DNA of 12,092 nucleotides from assembly GCA_030596405.1 (NCBI GenBank), contig JAUVKB010000049.1:1-12092 (forward strand), written 5' to 3'. Position numbers and translations under genes: made by a program. Source of the DNA: Deltaproteobacteria bacterium (GTDB lineage Bacteria; Desulfobacterota; Desulfobacteria; Desulfobacterales; JAUVKB01). Positions 6,364 through 12,092 of this stretch are shown one piece after another. The notes under the pieces were generated by a model. It was not told where the DNA came from, did no database searches, and saw only the letters and a list, made by a program, of their open reading frames with translations. The number at the start of each line of letters is the position of its first letter. The stretch's first letter is position 1.

Positions 6364-7611
6364 CTATACATGGCCTAATGCGTCCACCACGTTTTGCCTG
6401 GCCGCTTTTCTGGCGGGAATAATTGAGGCGATCAGACAAAGAATCATTAAAAAGATGAAACTGTACAGAATCGATTCGGGAACCAGCTTTATGCTGATAA
6501 TGGCACGATTTGTCAAACCCGGCGGAATCCATGTAGGTTCTATAACTTCGACAAACCACCAACCCAGAAAAGTTAAAAATGCGCCCCAGATTACACCCAA
6601 AAGGCCCAGCAGGCAGCTCTCTACGGCAAACAGAGCCATCACCCCTTTGCGTTTAAGGCCTAAAGCCCTTAAAGTGCCTATCTCTCTTGTCCTTTCAACC
6701 ACGGCCATGCTCATGGTGTTAATCACGCTCATAACCACTATAAAAAAGACAATGATAAACAAAAAAGTGAATATAACGTCAAACATGATTTTAACGTTTT
6801 TATACCACTGGCTCATTTCCTTCCAGGTCTTGACCTCTAAATCGAGTCCACGCTCTGTAAAAAGGCGCTGCAACTGATCCCTGACAAGTTCCGTGTGCCG
6901 GGTCTCATCAAGAAGAACAGCCAGACGGTCGGCGCCGTCCGTGTCATAAAGCTCTCTGGCAAAAGCAAGCGTTACCCGCATGACTTTGTCATTCATGTCG
7001 GAACCGGTATCAAAAAGTTGCAACACCTCGATATCAAGAGCGTTCATCTGCCCTTCCAATGTATTTGTAAAGGCCACCGCATAAGAACCTTTTTTCAAAT
7101 CGAGCATACGGGCCATACCTCTTGCCATACCAACGCCGTACATCTTGTCTTCAGACAGCTTCAGAGTCTCAAACAGCCCCTTTTTTTTTGGCACAAAATC
7201 ACTTTTTTTAGCAAACATCTCGATTGCGGAAGGGACAACGCCCTGGGCGACAAAAATGGTGGAAACCTTGCCGTTGCTTGCAAGCCCGGAAATCCTCAAT
7301 TGCGGCGTAACAATTATAATGTCCGGGTTTCCCCGGCATATATCATCGACAGCCTTTATATCTTTTGGATATAAAAGATAGCGGGCAGGGTCAAGTTGAC
7401 CTTTTTCCAGGAACCCTTTCCTGAAAATTTTCAGATGCCCGCCGGATGTTCCATAAATTGCCACCGCACGGATTCCCGAATACATATATTCCGTGAAACC
7501 TGCAAAAAGACTTACGGAAGCAAAACCCAGAGCAATGGCAAGGGCGGTGGTAATGGAACGCCGCCAGTTTTTAATCAGGTTCCTTAAAGCGATTTTAATC
7601 CAGGCCGTCAC
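6364..7611 (-). CDS. ABC transporter permease, FtsX/LolC-MacB type
   Basis: A 415-residue inner-membrane permease with the four-helix MacB/LolCE layout. Helix 1 is at about 19-45, then a large periplasmic domain (about 50-275), then three helices at about 277-302, 324-356 and 382-400. The C-terminal FtsX core is clear: MSVINTMSMAVVERTREIG, then TLRALGLKRKGV (coupling region) and IIPARKAARQNVVDAL at the end. Transporters of this class do not usually import nutrients; they extract lipoproteins, lipids or other substrates from the outer leaflet of the inner membrane by moving the periplasmic domain. The start is GTG at 7611, which overlaps the ATPase stop in the sequence GTGA, so the two proteins are translationally coupled. 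Being followed by a LolA-like carrier strongly suggests a Lol-like export path. Confidence 0.93.
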   Translation of the reverse strand: MTAWIKIALRNLIKNWRRSITTALAIALGFASVSLFAGFTEYMYSGIRAVAIYGTSGGHLKIFRKGFLEKGQLDPARYLLYPKDIKAVDDICRGNPDIIIVTPQLRISGLASNGKVSTIFVAQGVVPSAIEMFAKKSDFVPKKKGLFETLKLSEDKMYGVGMARGMARMLDLKKGSYAVAFTNTLEGQMNALDIEVLQLFDTGSDMNDKVMRVTLAFARELYDTDGADRLAVLLDETRHTELVRDQLQRLFTERGLDLEVKTWKEMSQWYKNVKIMFDVIFTFLFIIVFFIVVMSVINTMSMAVVERTREIGTLRALGLKRKGVMALFAVESCLLGLLGVIWGAFLTFLGWWFVEVIEPTWIPPGLTNRAIISIKLVPESILYSFIFLMILCLIASIIPARKAARQNVVDALGHV

Positions 7612-8294
7612 TGGTTCTTCTCCTTTTCCGGAATAAGTCCGTCTTCCAGCCGAATGAGCCGATCCATATTGCCAAGCAGCCGCTGATCATGTGTAGAAAA
7701 GATAAAAGTGGTTTTTTCCCTGCTGTTTAACTTCCGCATTAACCCGATAATTTTCATGGCGGTATCTGAATCAAGATTCGCGGTCGGTTCGTCCGCAATG
7801 ACCAGCGAAGGGTTCGTAACCAGAGCACGGGCAATAGAAACGCGCTGCTTTTGGCCGCCGGACAGCTTGTCCGGCCTATGCTTTACAAAATCAGACAAGC
7901 CCACCTGCTCTAACCTGTTCATCGATCTTTCTATGGCTTCGGATCTTGATATGCCCTGTATCTGCAGGGGAAGCATAACATTTTCCAGCGCGGATAAAAC
8001 AGGAACCAGATTAAAATTCTGGAATATAAAACCGATCGATTTATTGCGTAATTCCGATTTGCTGTTATCGGACAATGTTGAGACGTCCCGCCCGTTAAAA
8101 CCCATATATCCGGAAGTAGGTTCATCAATGGCGCCGATCAGGTTCAAAAGGGTTGTCTTGCCTGATCCGGATGGGCCCCAGACCGCGATAAATTCTCCGG
8201 CATCGATCCGCAGGGAAACCCCCTTTAGGGCATGAACCGTTGTCTGCCCCATTAAATAATCCTTAACAACATCTTTCATCTGGATAATAGACAT
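7608..8294 (-). CDS. ABC transporter ATPase, LolD/MacB type
   Basis: A 228-residue nucleotide-binding subunit with every required motif. Walker A GPSGSGKTT is at 40-48, the Q-loop Gln at 92 within IFQNFNLVP, the signature LSGGQ at 144-148, Walker B LVIADE at 164-169 and the switch His at 202 within STHDQ. Length and motif spacing fit the LolD/MacB/FtsE group that pairs with FtsX-type permeases. I set the start at ATG 8294, which has AAAGG about 11 bases upstream; a TTG three codons earlier would lie too close to that sequence. The gene overlaps the permease by 4 bases. Upstream, the 63 bases separating it from the dehydrogenase hold a cluster of AACCAG repeats. It hydrolyses ATP on the cytoplasmic face to drive the adjacent permease. 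Confidence 0.95.
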   Translation of the reverse strand: MSIIQMKDVVKDYLMGQTTVHALKGVSLRIDAGEFIAVWGPSGSGKTTLLNLIGAIDEPTSGYMGFNGRDVSTLSDNSKSELRNKSIGFIFQNFNLVPVLSALENVMLPLQIQGISRSEAIERSMNRLEQVGLSDFVKHRPDKLSGGQKQRVSIARALVTNPSLVIADEPTANLDSDTAMKIIGLMRKLNSREKTTFIFSTHDQRLLGNMDRLIRLEDGLIPEKEKNQ

Positions 8295-8314
8295 TAATGT
8301 CAAACCTTTTTTGT

Positions 8315-8356
8315 CTGGTTCCGGTTTATCTGGTTTCGGCTGGTTCGAAGCTGGTT
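8315..8356 (-). repeat. Cluster of AACCAG hexamers between dehydrogenase and ABC genes
   Basis: Reading the minus strand after the dehydrogenase stop, AACCAG occurs at 8356-8351, 8345-8340, 8335-8330 and 8320-8315, with the variant AACCGG at 8326-8321. Spacing is roughly one helical turn (11, 10, 9, then 6 bases). It sits upstream of the ABC operon, where an activator or other protein could bind. It may also be simple sequence decay. Confidence 0.6.
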
Positions 8357-8357
8357 T

Positions 8358-9590
8358 TTAAAAAAAATCAAAATCGCTCTGCATGAACCTTTTGCCCGCA
8401 GACCGGGCAAGAAAATCAAAGTTTTCCTTTAATTTATCCATGCCGACAGCCCTCATCATTTCAAACGGGCCCTGCTTAAGCTGCAAAATTTCTTTCACTC
8501 CAAGATTGATTTCCTCAGCAGACGACATCTTCTTTTTTAAACTGTATAATGACCCGTTGAGAACAGAGTAAAAAAGCCGCATGGATATAAACTCTTCAAC
8601 GTCAATCTTTTTATCATACGGCTTTTTATCATAAAGCTGATATCTGTCCGGATTGATATAAAATTCAGGCAAATCATCTACAGGTTTATCTTTTTGATAG
8701 ATGTAAATCCCTTTTGAAACTTTCTTCCCAAACCGCTTTTCTTCAATGAGCCTGCCGAATAGATCAGGAACAAAAAAACCCTCCCTTCCACCGGTATCTT
8801 CAACTGAAATCTCCTCACAGGAAGAATAGGCCCAACGAATCGGACAAAGGCTCCCGGGCATGGCAGCCCTTTCCAGCGCCCCGATAAAAAAATCGATTCC
8901 GATAACATCCATCGATTCACAGGGGCCGACATAAAAAAATCTCTTTGCAAGTCCATCCACTTTTGAAGGAAGAGCAAGCCCTTCTTCCATAATATACAAT
9001 GCTTCCACATAGTAATATGCAAGGATAGCGTTTATTACGGAACCGGGCGCGTCAAGAACGACGATTGCATGTTTGCCGATGCGCAGGCAAAAATTTTTCA
9101 AAAAATCTATCAGCTCATCCGGTGTATCGGCCAGCCTTATTATTTCCACCAGTTCTATAAACAAAACAGGATGAAAAAAATGGAGTCCGCAAAACCGGTC
9201 TTTGTGCTTTAGATCTTTTGCCAGTTTTTCTATGGAAATTGAAGAAGTATTCGTCGCAATCACCGCTTTTGGGCTGATTACAGATTCCAGTTTACGGAAG
9301 ATAGCTGCTTTTTCTTCATAATTTTCAAATATTGCTTCTATAATAAAATCAGCGGGCGCCAGATCTTCAACTCGATGAGTAAATTTTATCGATCTTTTCT
9401 TTTCTAAAAACGCTTCTTTAGTAATGGTTTTTCTTTTAAAAGAACGTTCCAGCCTTTTGAAAAATATTTTTTCATGCTTCTTTGCTTCCTTTTCATTAAT
9501 GTCCAGAACGGTAACACAATCCAAGCCGCCGGAAAGCAACTTAAATATAGCCGATCCCATCTTGCCGTAACCGACAACACCTATATTCAT
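8358..9590 (-). CDS. 3-hydroxyacyl-CoA dehydrogenase with two C-terminal domains
   Basis: An enzyme of about 410 residues that interconverts 3-hydroxyacyl and 3-ketoacyl thioesters with NAD. The N-terminal Rossmann fold has GYGKMG at 7-12 and an acidic residue at the end of the second strand (Asp30), which favours NAD. Active-site features are NTSS at 114-117, His137 within GLHFFHP, Glu149 within LVEIIR, and the PGSVIN loop with Asn187. The family's PGFxxNR loop is changed (the Arg after Asn is Ala). The helical C-domain (about 190-300) is followed by a second, weaker one (about 335-405, with GPFEMMRAVGMDKL). This resembles the dehydrogenase half of FadB without its hydratase domain. AAAGG best fits the ATG at 9590; the ATG at 9596 and a TTG at 9608 are alternatives. 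It lies 7 bases from the acyltransferase gene. It may supply the beta-keto reduction of the pathway (inference). Confidence 0.93.
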   Translation of the reverse strand: MNIGVVGYGKMGSAIFKLLSGGLDCVTVLDINEKEAKKHEKIFFKRLERSFKRKTITKEAFLEKKRSIKFTHRVEDLAPADFIIEAIFENYEEKAAIFRKLESVISPKAVIATNTSSISIEKLAKDLKHKDRFCGLHFFHPVLFIELVEIIRLADTPDELIDFLKNFCLRIGKHAIVVLDAPGSVINAILAYYYVEALYIMEEGLALPSKVDGLAKRFFYVGPCESMDVIGIDFFIGALERAAMPGSLCPIRWAYSSCEEISVEDTGGREGFFVPDLFGRLIEEKRFGKKVSKGIYIYQKDKPVDDLPEFYINPDRYQLYDKKPYDKKIDVEEFISMRLFYSVLNGSLYSLKKKMSSAEEINLGVKEILQLKQGPFEMMRAVGMDKLKENFDFLARSAGKRFMQSDFDFF

Positions 9591-9597
9591 AAACATA

Positions 9598-10521
9598 TTA
9601 CCTTTCAAAAGGGTGCACTTTTATTTTTTTGTTTATGTATCTCACAAGTTTTTTCATCGACTGAAAGGGTCCTGTCTCATGGCAGGAAACAATATTGTGA
9701 CGATTGAACAGCATGTCAATGACCCTGTCAAAATGCAGGGGGGTATGAATGGCTTTTACTATTGCATCCGCTACTCCCTTTTCGGAAATAATATCGCCGT
9801 CAACCAGCGATACCACGCCGCAAAAAGGGGTTGTATAATTAATGGCTTTTAAAAACACGGAAAAATCATGGGAAATCCCTTTCAAAAAACCATTATGATA
9901 TGGGTGCTCCGTTAAAATCGGCCTGGCTACGAAGGCGCCGGCCTGCAAAGCTTTTTCCAGACAAAAATCGAGCTTTTCTTTTTCGCCGGAAATCACAAAA
10001 TTACGTTTGCCGTTGTAAACCGCGATATCGACCCCTTCTCCGATCCTTTTAAAAAGCAGTTCATCGATCTCATCGGCTTTTAATCCCAATATCAGCCCCA
10101 TTCCATATTTTTTTGGTTTTGAGGAGCAGAAATCTTTTACCAGATGAAAAGCTTTTTCAACGATATGCAGGCCGGTTTCAAAAGAATAGTAACCGCCTGA
10201 ATAGAGGGCCGCATAAATCCCCATGCTGTATCCGACAACAAATTTTGTATTAATGCCCCTTTCCCTGTATATGTCGCACATGGAGCAGTTAACAATGTAA
10301 GAAATCTTTTGGTTTTCCAGAGTATCGCGCAAAAAATGCTCATAATCGCTTAAAGTGCCCATATTGGCGTTTCCGAAGTCTCCAATACCGGCTTTTTTGC
10401 ATCTTGTTTGAAAAAGATGGTCGTATTTTATCTGTTCAAGCGCTTTTGAATAAGCAATGCCTATGCCGGGGATCAATAATGCCACTGGTTGTGGTTGAAT
10501 TTCCTGTGCCACACAAGTCAT
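9598..10521 (-). CDS. Divergent FabD-type acyltransferase
   Basis: A 307-residue protein with the acyl carrier protein acyltransferase fold. The nucleophile elbow is VVGYSMG with Ser99. The catalytic His is His209 (HPYHNGFL), and the C-terminal ETGPFQSMKKLVRYI segment is typical. Three usual features are altered. The GHSLG His is Tyr. The N-terminal PGQG Gln, which helps form the oxyanion hole, is Ile (PGIG, 18-21). The Arg that binds the free carboxylate of malonyl units aligns with Ala124 (VEKAFHL, 121-127). A non-dicarboxylic acyl substrate, or a hydrolytic or editing role, is therefore more likely than malonyl transfer; this rests on manual alignment. The ATG at 10521 has GGAG about 11 bases upstream. 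It lies 78 bases after the ketosynthase, across a gap with an inverted repeat, and just before the dehydrogenase gene. Confidence 0.85.
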   Translation of the reverse strand: MTCVAQEIQPQPVALLIPGIGIAYSKALEQIKYDHLFQTRCKKAGIGDFGNANMGTLSDYEHFLRDTLENQKISYIVNCSMCDIYRERGINTKFVVGYSMGIYAALYSGGYYSFETGLHIVEKAFHLVKDFCSSKPKKYGMGLILGLKADEIDELLFKRIGEGVDIAVYNGKRNFVISGEKEKLDFCLEKALQAGAFVARPILTEHPYHNGFLKGISHDFSVFLKAINYTTPFCGVVSLVDGDIISEKGVADAIVKAIHTPLHFDRVIDMLFNRHNIVSCHETGPFQSMKKLVRYINKKIKVHPFER

Positions 10522-10566
10522 TTATATAATTGCTCCGTATTTTTAGAATATTATAATGACCGCCGG

Positions 10567-10599
10567 ACACGATCTATAAAAAAACTATGGCGATCGTGT
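10567..10599. repeat. 8-base inverted repeat between ketosynthase and acyltransferase
   Basis: ACACGATC (10567-10574) is exactly complementary to GATCGTGT (10592-10599) around a 17-base, A/T-rich spacer. It directly abuts the ketosynthase stop codon. There is no T-run after the stem on the minus strand, so it is not a standard terminator. An operator or mRNA hairpin is possible. Confidence 0.6.
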
Positions 10600-11865
10600 T
10601 CATTTTCCAAGGGGAGATCTTGTAAGAACTAAAACGCAATTATGCCCCCCAAACCCGAATGAATTGCTGATTGCAGCTTCAAGATTGACTGTCTCAACCA
10701 TCGAATTCGGAACATAATTCAGATCACAGTCCGGGTCAGGAAACTCATAATTTATGGTGGGAGTAATTTTCTGGTTTTTCAGACCCAGCGCCGTAACGGC
10801 AAACTCAATAGCGCCCGCGCCTCCGAAACTGTGACCTATCATCGATTTTTGCGAACTGACCAGTAGATCATATGCGTGCCTGCCGAAAACCTTTTTTATT
10901 GCCGATGTTTCACATAAATCGTTGACAAGCGTTGAAGTGCCGTTTGCATTGACATAGCCGATAGTATCTTTTGGAATCCGCGCATCTTCTATGGCGATTT
11001 CCATGGTTTGTTCCATCCCCTCGCCATAAGGAGCCGGGGCATACAGACTGTAAGATTCCGATAAGGCGCCATGACCCGCAACCCATGCATAAACTTTTGC
11101 ATTCCGCTTGATCGCATGATCATAGGATTCAAGCACAACAACACATCCCCCATCGGAGACCACCCACCCTTCCCGGGTTTTATCAAAAGGCCTCATAGCC
11201 TTTTCAGGCTCGTCGTTTCTTTCTGAAAGCACCTTCATGAAATTTACCCGGACAGTGGTATTTTTGGTTAAAAGTGTGTCAACACCGCCGGCTACGGCAA
11301 AATCGGCCGTCCCCCATCGGATCATATCGCAGGCCTGCGCTATAGCGTAAGAACCCGAAGAACACGCTGCGGAGACTGTATAACTGGTTCCTTTAAAACC
11401 ATGGTCCAGGCTGACCCACGCAGGGATTGCATTCGTCATTTCACGAATAATTTTAAATCGTTCAGAGCCTTTCCCTCCAAGGTCGTCCGGGCTTCGCACA
11501 CTGGAACCGGACGTCCCGATAATCACTGCGGCCCTGTTATGATCAACCGAATCCAAATCCATTGCGCTGTCTGCAAGCGCTTCTCTGGCGCACAACCGGG
11601 TTATCCTTGTCGATCGGACAGTCTGCTTGAACATCCTTTTTGAGGTGGTCTTTTTTTCCAGCGCAAAATATTCATCCGGGAGCTGGCCTCCGATCCGTGT
11701 GGCGCATTCGCTTGCGTCAAACTTGGTTATTGTGCGTATGCCCGATTTTCCCTCCAGCATTTTTTCCCAGCACTCATCGGTTGAAATTCCCAGCGGACAA
11801 ATCATGCCTATACCTGTTACCGCTACAGGCTTATACTTGCATGTGCGGCTTATACTACTGCTCAA
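10600..11865 (-). CDS. FabF-type beta-ketoacyl-ACP synthase with His-to-Asn active-site change
   Basis: A 421-residue condensing enzyme of the KAS II family, which should join an acyl chain to a carrier-protein-bound extender by decarboxylative condensation. Visible features are VAVTGIGMICPLG (14-26), the nucleophile Cys168 in SAACSSG, Lys340 and His345 in KSMIGHSFGG, and NSFGFGGHN (401-409). The loop that normally reads NAHGTST reads NANGTST (306-312), so the first active-site His is Asn308 (codon AAC, 10944-10942). Decarboxylation may be altered, or the enzyme may use another mechanism. The start is TTG at 11865: a TAA lies immediately upstream in frame, the next Met is inside the conserved core, and AAGGAG sits 9 bases before. 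It overlaps the carrier protein gene by 11 bases, so the two are probably translationally coupled and partners. Confidence 0.93.
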   Translation of the reverse strand: MSSSISRTCKYKPVAVTGIGMICPLGISTDECWEKMLEGKSGIRTITKFDASECATRIGGQLPDEYFALEKKTTSKRMFKQTVRSTRITRLCAREALADSAMDLDSVDHNRAAVIIGTSGSSVRSPDDLGGKGSERFKIIREMTNAIPAWVSLDHGFKGTSYTVSAACSSGSYAIAQACDMIRWGTADFAVAGGVDTLLTKNTTVRVNFMKVLSERNDEPEKAMRPFDKTREGWVVSDGGCVVVLESYDHAIKRNAKVYAWVAGHGALSESYSLYAPAPYGEGMEQTMEIAIEDARIPKDTIGYVNANGTSTLVNDLCETSAIKKVFGRHAYDLLVSSQKSMIGHSFGGAGAIEFAVTALGLKNQKITPTINYEFPDPDCDLNYVPNSMVETVNLEAAISNSFGFGGHNCVLVLTRSPLGK

Positions 11866-12092
11866 TTAAATCGTCTCCTTCTCCGATTTCGTCAATCAGA
11901 TCTTCTCCTTTTTCAATAATTTCATACACGGCGTTTAGTGTTTCTCCCACCGTGTAAACAGGATTCTTGAGCATATATTGGCCGATGGTGCGCACCTCAA
12001 GTCCGATCCCGTACTTTTCCTTAAGCTCTTCTATCATCTCTAAAAACAGGATGGAATCGCCTCCAAGATCATCAATTATATTAGTGTCTTCA
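11855..12092 (-). CDS. Acyl carrier protein, C-terminal part
   Basis: The frame is open to the right edge; 78 residues are visible and perhaps 10-25 at the N terminus are missing. The phosphopantetheine attachment motif is LGGDSI, with the modified Ser codon at 12055-12053. Helix II follows (ILFLEMIEELKEKYGIGL), then the region leading to helix III (VRTIGQYMLKNPVYTVGETLNAVYEII) and an acidic tail rich in Glu and Asp. The LGGDS form is common in secondary-metabolite and peptidyl carrier proteins, whereas FabF-partnered AcpP usually has GADSL. It should carry the growing acyl chain as a thioester for the overlapping ketosynthase. Its stop codon lies inside the ketosynthase gene. More genes of the cluster are likely to lie to the right. 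Confidence 0.9.
   Translation of the reverse strand, partial: EDTNIIDDLGGDSILFLEMIEELKEKYGIGLEVRTIGQYMLKNPVYTVGETLNAVYEIIEKGEDLIDEIGEGDDLIEQ
11875..11880 (-). promoter_or_regulatory. Ribosome binding site supporting the TTG start of the ketosynthase
   Basis: AAGGAG on the minus strand lies 9 bases before the TTG at 11865, inside the acyl carrier protein coding sequence. With an in-frame stop just upstream and no suitable ATG, it fixes the start and suggests coupled translation with the carrier protein. Confidence 0.65.

Noticed and set aside
6455..7374. Two long plus-strand open frames opposite the permease
   Set aside because: They are antisense shadows of a well-supported FtsX-type gene, with no ribosome binding site or recognisable motif noted.
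7708..8235. Long plus-strand open frame of 175 codons opposite the ABC ATPase
   Set aside because: It is antisense to a gene with every ABC motif, shows no family features, and its composition mirrors the opposite strand.
8295..8303. TTG start at 8303 for the ABC ATPase
   Set aside because: It directly follows the AAAGG sequence, too close for initiation; the ATG at 8294 is better placed.
9591..9608. TTG start at 9608 for the dehydrogenase
   Set aside because: The AAAGG sequence lies downstream of that TTG and is better spaced for the ATG at 9590, which also matches the usual family start.

Overview
All twelve protein-coding genes lie on the minus strand, so the window reads from right to left. 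It looks like part of a secondary-lipid or polyketide-type gene cluster of a Gram-negative bacterium. The moderate base composition, the mixture of ATG, GTG and TTG starts, and the set of families (FabF-like synthase, LolA-like carrier, DarA-like protein) would suit a deltaproteobacterium or Desulfobacterota member. That assignment is inference from family flavour, not a database match. The Gram-negative call is firmer, because an outer-membrane beta-barrel protein and a LolA-like periplasmic protein are present.

Right third (12092-8358), acyl-chain assembly: the C-terminal part of an acyl carrier protein with its phosphopantetheine serine, a FabF-type ketosynthase that overlaps it and starts at TTG, a divergent FabD-type acyltransferase, and a stand-alone 3-hydroxyacyl-CoA dehydrogenase with two C-terminal domains. 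The ketosynthase has Asn where the family has its first active-site His. The acyltransferase lacks the carboxylate-binding Arg and the oxyanion Gln of malonyl transferases.

Middle (8294-4113), export: an ABC ATPase and a FtsX-type permease (LolCDE/MacB style, overlapping by 4 bases), a LolA-like exported protein and an outer-membrane beta-barrel protein. Together these could carry a lipid from the inner membrane across the periplasm to the outer membrane.

Left third (4029-1): a secreted papain-family cysteine protease with an intact catalytic set, a TVP38/TMEM64 (VTT/DedA-like) membrane protein, a flavodoxin-fold protein resembling the DarA 'dialkylresorcinol condensing enzyme' with a C-terminal membrane anchor, a classical short-chain dehydrogenase, and the N-terminal part of a two-helix membrane protein that runs off the left edge. 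A good sigma-70-like promoter (TTGACA, 18 bases, TATATT) lies just upstream of the DarA-like gene, so the last three genes are probably a separate transcription unit.

Working model (inference): the carrier protein, ketosynthase, acyltransferase and dehydrogenases build or modify an acyl chain, the DarA-like protein acts on a resorcinol-type or related lipid, and the ABC/LolA-like/beta-barrel set moves the product outward. Gaps between genes are all under 300 bases. Several hold short structured elements: a perfect 19-base inverted repeat, a cluster of AACCAG hexamers, a 13-base tandem duplication and an 8-base inverted repeat. No RNA genes, insertion sequences or CRISPR arrays were seen.
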